Below, one piece after another: positions 23,518 to 34,019 of a stretch of DNA of 64,000 bases (the stretch's first letter is position 1; each line of letters opens with the position of its first letter). The translations under genes were made by a program, and so were the position numbers. The stretch comes from Uranotaenia lowii (taxonomy: Eukaryota > Arthropoda > Insecta > Diptera > Culicidae), in assembly GCF_029784155.1 (NCBI RefSeq), contig NC_073693.1:152679442-152743441 (forward strand), written 5' to 3'. The notes under the pieces were generated by a model. The model saw only the letters and a program-made list of their open reading frames with translations. It was not told the DNA's origin and made no database searches.

Positions 23518-24498
23518 CACTCATAGAAGAGGTTGCAAAAATCCAATGACTATTTAGCAAATCTCCGTGACGAAAATGCACTGAAAAGTGTACTGGGCCA
23601 AAGATTATATATTAGGAAAAGCACTACTGGCATAAGGACTCGAGCACCAAAATGATGCATGACCACTACATTCAAGCGAAACAAGAAAAACATTTGAAGG
23701 GAGCCCAGTTTTTAGTGATTGATCAGTGGCAGGAAGCCTATTATTATTATTATTATTAAGCTTATTAGAGACACTTTACCACTCCTGGGATATTCGTGTC
23801 TTTTAAAATTGACTTACAAAGATGTACTTAAAAACTAAATTAGTTCAAACAATTTTGCCTCTTTTACAAATTTTATCAGATTTTTTTCTTTCTCCGGATC
23901 GTTGATCAAAATTTCGTAAATAGTTCCTGTTATGTTGAATTTTTCCCGTATTTCCTGGTAACCTCTACAGTCAATGAGAATATGTTGGACATTTAAAGAG
24001 ACACCACAATAAGAGCATGTTGGCGGGGTGTTACGTTCAAACAGGTATGAATGAGTAAGTCTGGTATGTCCAATGCGCAGTCTGGTTTAAACTCGTTGTT
24101 CGGAGGCGCATTTCCGGTCAACGTATTAGCAGAAAGCCTATGACGAATATCCCTCGTCCTGCATCAAGCTAAAGTAGCACACTGGTTAAGATGTCGGATT
24201 GGCAAATCGATATAAAAATGGCGTTTTGAGAACGATTCTCACTTTACTACGGGACTGTGTTTTTTTTTATATTCTTGTTTCTGAAATGAATTATCTAATA
24301 AGATGAAAGTTTCATAAAATGTTTTTCTAGGTTCGCTTCGTACTGGTCATGAATCATTTTGCTTGGGAGCTCGAGTCCTTATGCCAGTAGTGCATTTCAA
24401 ACATATCGTCTTCGGCATATTTAGTACACTTTTCAGCGCATTTTCGGCACAGAGATTTGCAAAACAGGCATTGAATTTCTGCAACCTTTTCTATGGGT
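23518..24498. mobile_element. TIR element with ~190-bp inverted repeats and tRNA-like core, interrupted by a LINE
   Basis: 23,518-23,704, starting CACTCATAGAAGAGGTTGC, is mirrored by 24,310-24,498, ending GCAACCTTTTCTATGGGTTC. Inside, 24,175-24,245 has an A-box-like TAGCACACTGGTTAAG and a B-box-like GAGAACGATTCTC. A truncated copy lies at 6,359-6,750. A fragment of an I-type LINE sits at about 23,740-24,127, flanked by GCAGGAAGCCTA and GCAGAAAGCCTA. The combination of long inverted repeats and a pol III-like internal promoter is unusual. Confidence 0.75.
23740..24127 (-). pseudogene. I-type LINE 3' end (C-terminal zinc motif and TAA tail)
   Basis: Minus-strand frames recover a Cys/His segment in which CSYCGVSLNVQHILIDCRGY is followed by QEIREKFN, GTIYEILINDPE and IKFVKEAKLF. 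This is the C-terminus of I-clade LINE ORF2 proteins. It ends in the GACAC...GTGTC stem and then (TAA)n. It is 5'-truncated, and the flanking 12-bp direct repeats (one mismatch) mark it as a target-primed insertion into the surrounding element. Confidence 0.82.
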
Positions 24499-24499
24499 T

Positions 24500-27400
24500 C
24501 AGCAATTGCTAACTTTCACCGAGTCAGCGATTTGAAAAACGTCGCTAATTTTTCGATTAGCGATGCTGAACACTGCCCACTGAAGTTTTTACAAAAAAGT
24601 GATAATATGATGGCATATTCGTTGAGCCTACATAAACAATCAAAGAGTTTCAAAGAGCCAGATTGTTTGAAATGTGCTACTTGGGTATTCCTAAGAAGCT
24701 TAAACCTCGCGTGAGCTTTAATTACGTCGTATGAAACAAAACGTAAACAAACAGTTTTTTTTTCGAAAAAATACAAAACTGACATAAACTTCTTTCCATT
24801 TAGAATATGTGTAGCCTAGAAAACAAATTCTATATATAAAATACAAATTTTAAAGTTAATTTGATAACTTTTGTAGCAGTTTTCTGTGAATTCTTAAGAT
24901 ACGACTTAATGAAAGCTCACGCGAGAAATATTAACGTCGAAAACAATCGAATCAGCTCTCCCTGAAAATTTGAACATCCACCTACCTTTTTTCATCGATA
25001 ACTGTTTAGGTATCCGTGTTTTCAACGACCATCTATCATCGGTATCGAAATGCAGATTTTGCATTAAAAATACATTATCCTGCAATAAGTCAAACTGTCA
25101 GTGCACTAATTTTATTCAAATTAATTCGCAATATATTTAAACTAACGCACCGCATCGCTCGCAACATTTTTAAGCCCAGTTATGCAGCCATTTAGTTGGT
25201 AGGAATGCGTCAGGGCTGAGAAACTTGTACCTGTACCTAACTAAAGGCTTTTGTTGAATGAAGCCCACCACGAAACGTTTCCTTTCTAATGCTGTCAAAA
25301 TATGTTCTGTTAATTCTCCATTATGCAGATAAAAGCAGTGAAATAAGATTTATGTCATTCTGGTTTGTATCGTTCGATATGTCTTAGCTTACATGTGGTA
25401 TACATTCGGTATCAAACATAATTGCTACAAATCACCTGGAAGGCTTCTGGTTATGGTAGAGAGGCAATAATTTACCATTAGAAATATTGCCATTTAACAC
25501 ACTGCCACACAAAACTTTTTTTTTAAGTTTCTCTCTTAATTTTTACTGGTGAATTCTTAGATTTCACAATCATGTTTTACATCTTGATTAATAAGTGAAT
25601 CAATTTGCGGTTCAAAATTCATTGTAATTTTATGGTCCGACATACACTGTCCGATGCATCATTTCTATTTCAATTCGGGGAATCTGATTATTTTCAATAT
25701 GGCGATAGGGCTAACAAACTGGTATTTTATTTAATTTGGTATTGATGAGATGAATGTCAGCACAACATAGAGAATTGAAAAATTCGAATTGCTCACACTT
25801 GCTTTAATTTACACCAGCTTTTTTTTAACAATTCCCTTTGCTGTTTGTCCACAGGTACTAATGAGCGTCCCAAATGGTTTAGTAATTTGATGCGGATTCC
25901 AATTGTCCAATTGCTCAAGTAGCAAGGCCATTCAAATAATAAGTTTTTTTCTTCTAGACGCAGCATGAAATTAATCAGCACTACTCGGCCAGCAGGGTAA
26001 GATCAAATTATTCAGACTAATCGGTTCATGGCACGACGACGACGGCGAGACTTAAGTATTTCCAATAAAAGGTACCTTGGTATACATATTTATTTAAGAG
26101 CATTTCTGTGAATAAGTAGGTTCAGGCGCTGAGAAATCAAACGCTCCCCGGCCTTAGATAGACGACTTACACTTGGTTGCGCAAATCGTTAGCACCCCAG
26201 CTTCAGCAGTTAGTTAGTTATCACAGGCAGCAGGGATATGTGAGGCCCGTTGAAGAGACCTGGCCAGAACTGTAATTCTGAGACATTTTTCACCCAACAG
26301 CCGCCGATTGCCAGAAACGTGCGTCGATGGCTGGAATTGTCTGTAAATAGCCCTACATACATAACCTGGCGACAAACGGCAACAGGTCGATCGACTTTGC
26401 TCAGTTAAAGCTCTAAGTATCGCAAAGTTCTCTGCGTTGACCGTTGACTTTGGCACTCCATTTTTGATTGGCCGGCGTTCTCGAAATGCGGTCGCGTAAT
26501 TATTGTTGGCGATTTTTCACGTTCCATGTTTTTCTCCGGCGGCATGGCGAACGGACACTCGGGTCCAGGATAGAAGTGGCACGCGGTAGGGAAACCCCAA
26601 TATGGGGCTGCGCTTGCCTGCGTGCATGTTGTCCTTTTCACCGAGACAGAGAAAGAGAGATAGAACTTGAGGGATGCTGACCTGAGGTAAATTGAATTTG
26701 ATGGCCGTGCCCGGCAAATTAACACGCACCTCCACCGGCCGAAATCAAACGACAACGACGACAACGAGTGGTAAACTGTGTTATTTTCATGGCATAAATG
26801 CCCATTAAAATTGAAATGCAGTCCCTGGCGACACGTCTTTTACTGTTCGGTCTGGAGCTGATTGATTTCGAACTTTGCGTGGCTGGTAACACGATATGTG
26901 CGTTCAAAATGTGATTCACCGTTCTACAAATTAGAATTTTCAGTCTGGAATGATTCGAGTTCAAACTTTTTCGAATTTCAAAATCCTTAAGTTCTTAAAT
27001 AAACTATGTGTGGAATAACTAGTATACCCAGTTTTCAAAACAAACTGTTTTAATATTGAAGAAAAAAACAAAAAAAAATGTTACTTTTTCAGCCTATATG
27101 GCATAACAAAAAATTTGCGTGCATTTCGTTTTTTATTACTTGTCGCTATTGTCGTTAATTTACAACTCGTGCTGAAAAATTCATCTTTCTGAATTTGTTC
27201 CATAAATAAGACGGAAAAAAATTTCGAATCCTTCTTTTGCTCACTCGGAGCTGGAACATCGCGAGGGGGAAGATAATAAAAAATAATGCGAAAAACAAAT
27301 AAATTGAAACAAATTGCACGAAAGCTTGCATGCAACAAATTTGCATACTATATCATTGTACAAAGCCTATAAATCAAGTAATTTTTTATTGAAAAATTCA

Positions 27401-27860
27401 ATAAAATCAAGAATACGAACGGTGAATTAACTCCCATCTTACAAAATTTGTTTTTTTGGTCTTGGAATATTTCAAATATTAGATTTTTTTTAATTTACAT
27501 AAAATACTTCAAACTTAAATGAATATTCCTCCCTTCTGGATTTTTGGAAATTTCGAAGGGGGTGGTACAAATGAAGAAATTAATGTATTTGTTCCAGCCC
27601 AACTATTTTGTCAAAATAAAGAAAGTATTTTTATCGATTTTTGAAATTAAACTAAAGTACGTGGGTTGTGGTTTGAAGTTTTGTATGAAAGAACGCAAAT
27701 AGCTTTAAATTTGAAGAAACATTTTAGCATTCTTGATAAAAACAACTCATCGCAAAAATCGGCTTTAGGAAAATTCAGGCGTACATACCGCGTAAAAAAC
27801 GTGTACGAAAAAACCTTGCTGAGAAATGAGACACGAGACCTGAACCCTTATAGATATGAC
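24500..27860. other. Long stretch without a recognised gene
   Basis: AT-rich except 26,100-26,780, which has near-balanced composition and overlapping open frames on both strands (up to 119 codons). None of these frames has a recognisable domain, and I saw no repeat structure. The GC-richer patch could be a conserved non-coding region or an unrecognised exon. Confidence 0.3.
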
Positions 27861-27879
27861 ACCTGAGACAAGTGATCAG

Positions 27880-28329
27880 AGACTTGAGGCAAGGGCGAGG
27901 GCGAGACGAGGACTTTCGGTTGGACGTGATGGCACTGACCAATGTCAGTAACAGCTGGATGTTGGATTTTTACGGTGAGTACCAAAATTCCGTTTGATAA
28001 TTCAAAGACTTACTATGAATGTCTTTAGGATACCCAGACAGGATCGGAACAGAAATCTGAATGGGTCCGGTTTACAATGATGGCGGCAATCGTTTCCAAG
28101 GAGGATCCCGTGAGGTAGCATCCGCCGAACGTAGGTGCTTGTTTGATTTTCCGGTGAGTTCCGTCTGTTATTCTTTCTTGAAATTTTTATTTTTTTTTTC
28201 GTTTGACGTTTGTAGGTGGCTAACCTTCCCGCAAGGACAACCTGGTCAAACCATTTGATGTGCATGAGATTCCCGCTATATTATTACGGAACCATCACCA
28301 GGATCACCCCAGAGGATGGCAAAGATTGA
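27880..28329 (+). pseudogene. Exon-like chain with two short introns, gene unknown
   Basis: Three blocks joined by canonical sites: a block ending at 27,974 (LDVMALTNVSNSWMLDFY), intron 27,975-28,028 (GTGAGT...TTTAG, 54 bp), exon 28,029-28,153, intron 28,154-28,215 (GTGAGT...TGTAG, 62 bp) and exon 28,216-28,329 ending in TGA. The phases agree across both junctions (phase 1, then phase 0). One in-frame TGA, ten codons into the second exon, breaks the frame and is immediately followed by ATG. Intron sizes match the acetyltransferase gene. I do not recognise the protein. It could be a relic or a captured piece of a host gene, or a small gene starting at that ATG. Confidence 0.45.
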
Positions 28330-28429
28330 GTCAAAAAGAAAAATGACGAAATTTTCAAAAGTTTTAATTGTTTGTTTTTCTATAAGAATATTTGGAATAA
28401 AGTACAAAGAAAACTTCATCCAAAAATAT

Positions 28430-28657
28430 TGTTATTGTAAAATACACATAATTTAAATCTACAATATCTATAGTTGAGTTCATTAAATCAGTCGTAGAAT
28501 TAAAATAAAATCTATCATATTTATAAGAGAATCAATTATACCGATATAGCTGAATCTACTAGACATATTGTTGAATGCATACAATCAATCATACAATTAT
28601 AGTTAAATTTATTATATTTATACTTGCATGCTTAAAATCAATCATACGATTATAGTT
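28430..28657 (+). repeat. AT-rich degenerate tandem repeat
   Basis: Phrases AATCAATCATACAATTATAG / AATCAATCATACGATTATAG and TTATATTTATA recur at intervals of roughly 60-75 bp immediately left of the hAT-like element. Confidence 0.5.
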
Positions 28658-30240
28658 CAATAGTGAGCAACCCGCGGCCCGCGGGCCGCATGTGGCCCGT
28701 GAGACCCTTTTGTGCGGCCCGCGAAGCTTTTTTCAAATGTTTATGTCTTAACTTTTTTCTACAATGGATAGTTAGAAAATTTTCAGATTGTTTACTTTTT
28801 CCTGGCATTTTAAGCGTTCTTTGTGTTCTATACAAGGCTTTAAGTTTTGTGTAGACCATTGTATTTGTAGTGTCTTTAATTTTAATTTTTAATTTTATCA
28901 TTAGGATCAATATGTGATCTGTTGATGTACAATAAATAAATAAATAAACATACAAGGCTTAAATGCAATATTGTTTATTGGCATAACGTAATATTGGAGT
29001 GTTTTTTTATTCAGTATCCTTTTTTCCTTATTATCTAACTCCTACCACTTTGAGACCAAAATCCATTAAAGTGAGTCGGAAGAACAGCCAAAAATGGGAA
29101 CCTACACATGATCAAAGGAATTTCGAAGCCAGTTTGGTGAAGTCATTACAAAAAAATAAAGTTAAATGATAAAAAATATGCTCAGCAGATAATTTTTTTT
29201 TTAATTATTCTATCCAATTCGGAAAAAGCTTGTTCTGTTAGCACTTAAACACTGGCTATAAAATTAAACCAAAAACTTGGGATATAATTTTGATTTCTGA
29301 ATATTGACGAAAATTACGTAAATTGAATAATAAAGCGTGGGTGAACGATTTTTAGATAGTTTATCAACATGAATCAGCCGGCATCACCCACAAAAATAAC
29401 TTTGACGATTATCTGTGATGCTTTTTTCATAAATTTGATAGAAAATTTATCACAAACGTCGAGTTATTTCACTTTTAATTCCCTATCCACATAACCAGAG
29501 TCAAAATATAGCTTTAGAAATCCTATCGCAATGATATCTAAATAAGATTAAAAATGAAAAAATGTGGAAAAAAAAATTCTAAAATCAAGAATGTACTTTT
29601 GAAGATAGTTGCTTAAAAATATGTGAAGTTGAACATTTTTTCTGTGATTTCGACAACCTTGCTCAACATATGAATGCAATGATGCAATACAGGACTTAAA
29701 TTTAAAAAAGGGGGTTTTCACGTGTGTAGGAAAAAAATCTAGGCTTTGAGGACAAGTTTTAATTGTGAAAAAAAAACATAGAAAGTCAAATAGCGATTCA
29801 ACGTCCAGCGATAAGAAGACTGTGATTTATTCAAAAATATATTTATCACACTCTTAGTTATCACTGTGATAATCTCCAGAAGATTTTTAAATGGAAGTGA
29901 TGATGAATAGTATCTTCGGTTTAAACAAGAATGTTGTAAGAACGAATGTTCGCAATTTGGTACTATTAGAAAATTGAGAGAATTTAAAAATGATTGAGAT
30001 TTAGCAGGATACTTTTTCAATATCAAACCTATTTTTAAAGCCTTGTTGAATTACTGTTTTTGAACACGTAAATTCGTTTTATGTTTCCTTTTTCAGATTT
30101 GTTTTTGCTGAATTTTGTTATTATGAAAAATGCTGTGAGGCTCTGATAATTGTCACAAAAAAAAAATATTTTAAGTGCGGCCCGACGACAAGATTTCAAA
30201 TTTAAATTGGCCCATTGGTTCAAAAGGTTGCTCACCCCTG
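28658..30240. mobile_element. Non-autonomous hAT-like element
   Basis: The left end CAATAGTGAGCAAC and the reverse complement of the right end, CAGGGGTGAGCAAC, agree at 11 of 14 bases, in the style of hAT termini. Next to the left end is a GC-rich segment with a 16-bp perfect palindrome, GCGGCCCGCGGGCCGC (28,674-28,689), and GTGCGGCCCG(C/A)GA occurs near both ends (about 28,711 and 30,175, opposite sides of the element). The 1.5 kb AT-rich interior has no transposase frame. The flanking octamers (TTATAGTT and CATTAGAG) do not match, so the 8-bp target duplication expected for hAT is not supported. Confidence 0.55.
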
Positions 30241-30379
30241 CATTAGAGTAATTGAGTAATTTTAGGTGATAAATATGTTTTATACTAAACTGGTATGAGT
30301 AAAATAATTATGAATTGTGTATTCATTTATTAAAATTTGAAGACTACAGCTATGAAACTGAATAATTTAAATGATATTT

Positions 30380-31571
30380 CAACATGGGTACACGGAATAT
30401 TTTTAATATGTTGGTTATCCACCATGGGTGCACAGATTCACCATAGTTTCTGCCCAAGTATGTATTCACATGCATTTCTAGATTATTAGGTTCGACAAAT
30501 TTCCAATGTAATTTCACTTACAGGTATTCCGGCACCCGTGCATATACCTGGCCAGCTGGCAACTGATTGAACATTCTTATTGAACATTCCTATTATACAA
30601 GGAAACACATCTTACCAGTCGGCAACTTATGGGGTTTGAACCCAAGAGTTTTCTTGCCGATACCAGGAATCGAACCCAGTACACCTGGCATACCAAGACC
30701 AGACTCGCGCCAGCCTATCTGATAGACCACATCGGCGCTTAGATATTTCAACATGGGTGCACGGAATGGCTGTAAATTCGCCGTTGTTAATTATATAGAA
30801 ATAAATAGTTTTCAACTTGCTTCAGAACACAACATAATTTTGAGTAAGATATGATAGGTATTTGAAATGCAATATTGGTCAATCGAAAAACTTTTAAGGA
30901 AAAACAATTCAACGTGTACATTTGACAATGTTGATTCATTATTTTTATTTTCACTGTTTTCCGCCGCACGACATAACTTGATGCATATAATTCACTCGGT
31001 CCATGGTAAGCGTTTTCCAATTTCTTGGATGTTGATCAGATCTTATCAGATAAATATACGATTGCAAAAACCTGTTTTTTAATAATAAACAAATAAATTT
31101 ATTATTCAAGATTTAATTGAAATATTTCTTTTCCAGGAATGAAAAAACACAACTTAAAATAAAAATCGTTATTTAAATCATTATGTCTCTACATGAAAGA
31201 CATGGTTTCGACTTTGGTTTAGTTTAAATTTGTAAAAATGCTTTATTAAATTTACAAAAAGTCCAATATTTGAATAAAACGCGGTGAATCCGTGCACCCA
31301 TAGTGAAAAACAATGTATATAACACAAATTTTCTTTTAAATCTACAAAAAACTTTACTCTTTACCTTTACCTCTACATCTACCTTTGTTTTTTAATGAAT
31401 GGCGGTGAATCCGTGCACCCATGGTAAACTGCTCTACTTATAGAAAAAATATGCTCCAAAACCTACAATATCAGGTATAATTTCTAGGCAACATGTTGAA
31501 AAATTTCAGAGCGATGGATGCTAGAAAATATCTACTTGAACAAAACTGAAGTGAAACCGTGCACCCATGGT
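30380..31571. repeat. Dispersed 'GAATCCGTGCACCCATGG' motif cluster
   Basis: Six copies in 1.2 kb: minus orientation at 30,380, 30,419 and 30,749, and plus at 31,281, 31,402 and 31,551. A seventh lies at 40,460. The core GTGCAC is palindromic. Copies differ by one to three bases and the flanks are mostly unrelated. Confidence 0.7.
30601..30741 (-). mobile_element. tRNA-derived SINE, copy 1
   Basis: On the minus strand it begins AGCGCCGATGTGGTCTATC (A-box-like region) and contains GGTTCGATTCCTGG (B-box, 30,663-30,676). A second GGGTTCAAACCC block follows, then GTTGCCGACTGGTAAGATG, the same tail as the copy at 57,850-57,957. Translations through it give the Arg/Trp-rich frames typical of SINEs and are not genes. 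Confidence 0.75.
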
Positions 31572-31579
31572 CAATACCC

Positions 31580-31960
31580 ATAGCCATCTTACATGATTTT
31601 ATAATTAGATTGATAATGTGTTTTAATTTTTTGATAATTATTTGAAATATTCATTTTATGACATACACGCATACGTCAACTATGCCAAATATTTCCATTT
31701 TATAACAAAAATATTATCGAATAAATAACAAAACAATTTCAAAAGAAAAAAGTTAAAAATATTATGATATAAAAATTTTTCCCTTTACCAGTCATTTTGA
31801 CTGGTCACGGTCCGAATAGGTATATTCAATTTGCCGGTCCTTCTAGTGTTAAATGCACAATTTCAATCAGATATTCTATGATATATATATGTAGTTGAAA
31901 ATTTAATATTTATAGTTGACCGAGAATAATCAGAAACATGATTGAATATAAGTGGGTAAG
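31580..31960. other. AT-rich, no recognised gene
   Basis: No domain-bearing frame or clear repeat in this interval, which leads up to the first GC-richer retroposon copy. Confidence 0.4.
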
Positions 31961-31965
31961 GAGGA

Positions 31966-32475
31966 TTAGCTGCTCTCGCTTCAGCACACGGAAGGACAAA
32001 GAGGAGAGGGCCTCGAGCCAAACCAAGCGGAGCCAAGATCTCGAGTCGTTAGAGAAGAGATCATTGGTCTCCTGCAGTGGTCTCGAACAGAGGCGGAGCG
32101 CACGATAATCGTGGAAACCAAACGAGCATCGAGTTGGGAGTAAAGGTAGGACCTCGAGTCGTCAGAGGAGAGGTCCTTAGTCTTGAATCGTAACAAGAGG
32201 CAGGGTATATATGCTGGAGTTTTGACTCGAACTGACGCGGACTTGGTCTCCCATCTCGGGTACAGCCTTTGATGCAGGTCCGGATGGGAATTATAACCAG
32301 AGGCCCCAGGTGGACTTTATGGCGTAGGGGTACTTAGTGTTATGACTCATGAGTTGTCTGATTGCACCCATGGACCCAGAGTAGCATACTGGGGAGGACT
32401 CGGTTGCTCGTCGTGACTTGGAATGCAATCCGTAAATGGACCCGGATGGTAAGGGTGATCAACTAATAAAAAAAG
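31966..32475 (+). mobile_element. Retroposon copy A with hairpin units, A-rich 3' end
   Basis: Shares with copies B and C the markers AGCTGCTCTCG, CAGAGGCGGAGCGCACG, GTAACAAGAGGCAGGG, GGCCCCAGGTGGA and ATGGACCCAGAGTAGCA. It shares with copy B the end GGTGATCAACTAATAAAAAA. It contains two palindromic units whose stems match by compensatory change (32,037-32,062 and 32,150-32,175). No coding frame. The 3' end resembles that of the R1-like LINE at 33,119-33,886, suggesting LINE-driven mobilisation. Confidence 0.75.
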
Positions 32476-32479
32476 ACAC

Positions 32480-33118
32480 TTGATTCCTGAAACCTGAGAC
32501 ACAGGTGTTAAGACTGAGACATGATGCATTAGACGTAAGACATGAGACGTGAGATGCGAGACGTGTGACCACAGAAATGATACGCGAGGAGTCATCGTGA
32601 GAAATACGACTTCAGACGTGAGCAGAGAGAAGTGAAACGTAAACGTGAGTCTTAACAGTAAACATGAGTGAGAAATGAGAAGTAAACGGGAGTCGTGAGA
32701 AATGAAAAATGGAACGTGAGGCTTGAGAACTGAAAAGTAAGAAATGTTTCAGGTCTCACGTCGCAAGGTTTTTAGTCTCAGGTCCCAGGTCTCATGTCTC
32801 ATATCTTAAAATTCAGGGGTCAAGTTTCATGTCTCAAGTCTGAGGTCTCATTTGTAAGGTCTACAGTCCCATTTGTTTGCCTCCTGTCTCTGGGCTCAGG
32901 TCTCAAACTTCAGGTATGAAAAATTAGTCTCATGCCTAACGTCTAAAGTGTCAGATACCCTACCTCGTGTCTCAAGCCTTATATCTAATGTCTTCACTCA
33001 GGTCTCAGGACTCATAGCTTAGTTCTAGAGTTCCATTTTAAGTCTCTTGTCTCCGTTCTCATGTCTCAGATCTCAAACCTCAGGTATGAAAACTTAGTCT
33101 CATGCCTCATGTCTCAGG
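32480..33118. repeat. GAGAC/GTCTC degenerate array that switches strand
   Basis: From 32,490 to about 32,745 the sequence is built of GAGACATGA / GAGACGTGA / GTGAGAAATGA steps. From about 32,748 to 33,118 it is built of the complementary TCTCAGGTCTCA / TCTCATGTCTCA steps. The array resumes at 33,887-33,960 after the LINE insertion. Confidence 0.85.
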
Positions 33119-33886
33119 TTTTTTTTTTCGAAGAAGGAATTTTACGAATAGGGACCAAGGTTCGTCGAGTTACCGTGTCTCCCCAGAGCTAATCTGGGTC
33201 CATGGAACCAATGGGTCGACTCGTATATACTCATTCGTATAAATATACGCCATAAACTCCGTCTGGGGCCTTACAGCGTAACCCAAGTCGGTAAGATACT
33301 TCGGAAGGGAGGTCATACTCGCGCATATGCGCTACAAAGGTAACACTCGCTAAAAAGTTTATATTTAAATTGAATATCACCTTGACATGGCGAGGTCATC
33401 TTCACGTCGTGGTCCGATAAACTACGCCGATAGTCTAGCGTATTTCATTTGATACGTTCGGACTCATTCAGCTAAGTCAAGGTTAGTTATCCTACGTCGA
33501 TCGCAAGAATTGACGGAACCACACTCGAAATTACCCTCCACTAACTACTTCGGATTTCCGAGATGTTCAATATTATCCTCGTAAGTGAGGTCGTTGCTGT
33601 TGCCGCCTTCATCACATACTAAACGTGGCTTTTAAAGCTAAGCCGGGCGTCAATCATCTCACCCAAATATTTAAGCTCCCGATTCGATAGTGCATAATCC
33701 ATCTGTAATCCTGCCTGTTTGCGGTGAAATCAGGTTTGCTTTCAGGACCATCTCGGTTTTGTGGAGATCCAACTGCAAACTCTTGGAGTGCATCCAGCTC
33801 TCCTGCGCGTTTATAGCCTCTGAAGCTCTTAGCTGGACGATTTCTGTTAAGTAACCCGTTGCTAGTAGCACGACGTCATCCGCGGA
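33119..33886 (-). mobile_element. R1-like LINE fragment inserted in the GAGAC array
   Basis: In minus orientation it starts with GSADDVVLLATGYLTE (the RT catalytic ADD box is intact), then QLDLHKTEMVL and, after a frameshift, LKYLGEMIDARLSFKSHV, all R1-clade motifs. It then passes through a rearranged 3' region with GGCCCCAGACGG and CCATGGACCCAGA, and ends in a poly-A run (T-run at 33,119-33,129). CAGGT occurs at both borders and may be the target duplication. It is 5'-truncated and dead. Confidence 0.8.
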
Positions 33887-34019
33887 TCCAGGTCTGAGGT
33901 CTCACGGTTAGGTTCTCAGATCTCATGTCCCACTCAATTATACTCACTCACAAGCCTCAGAGCTATGCTTCTCCCTACATCCAGTATTTCCATCACCGTC
34001 GGGATTCATCTGAGTCGCA

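Noticed and set aside
26190..26780. Host exon in the GC-richer patch
   Set aside because: Overlapping frames occur on both strands without splice-consistent structure or a recognised domain.
28650..30248. 8-bp hAT target duplication
   Set aside because: The flanking octamers TTATAGTT and CATTAGAG agree at only three positions.
30627..30815. 62-codon protein on the minus strand
   Set aside because: The reading frame runs through a SINE.
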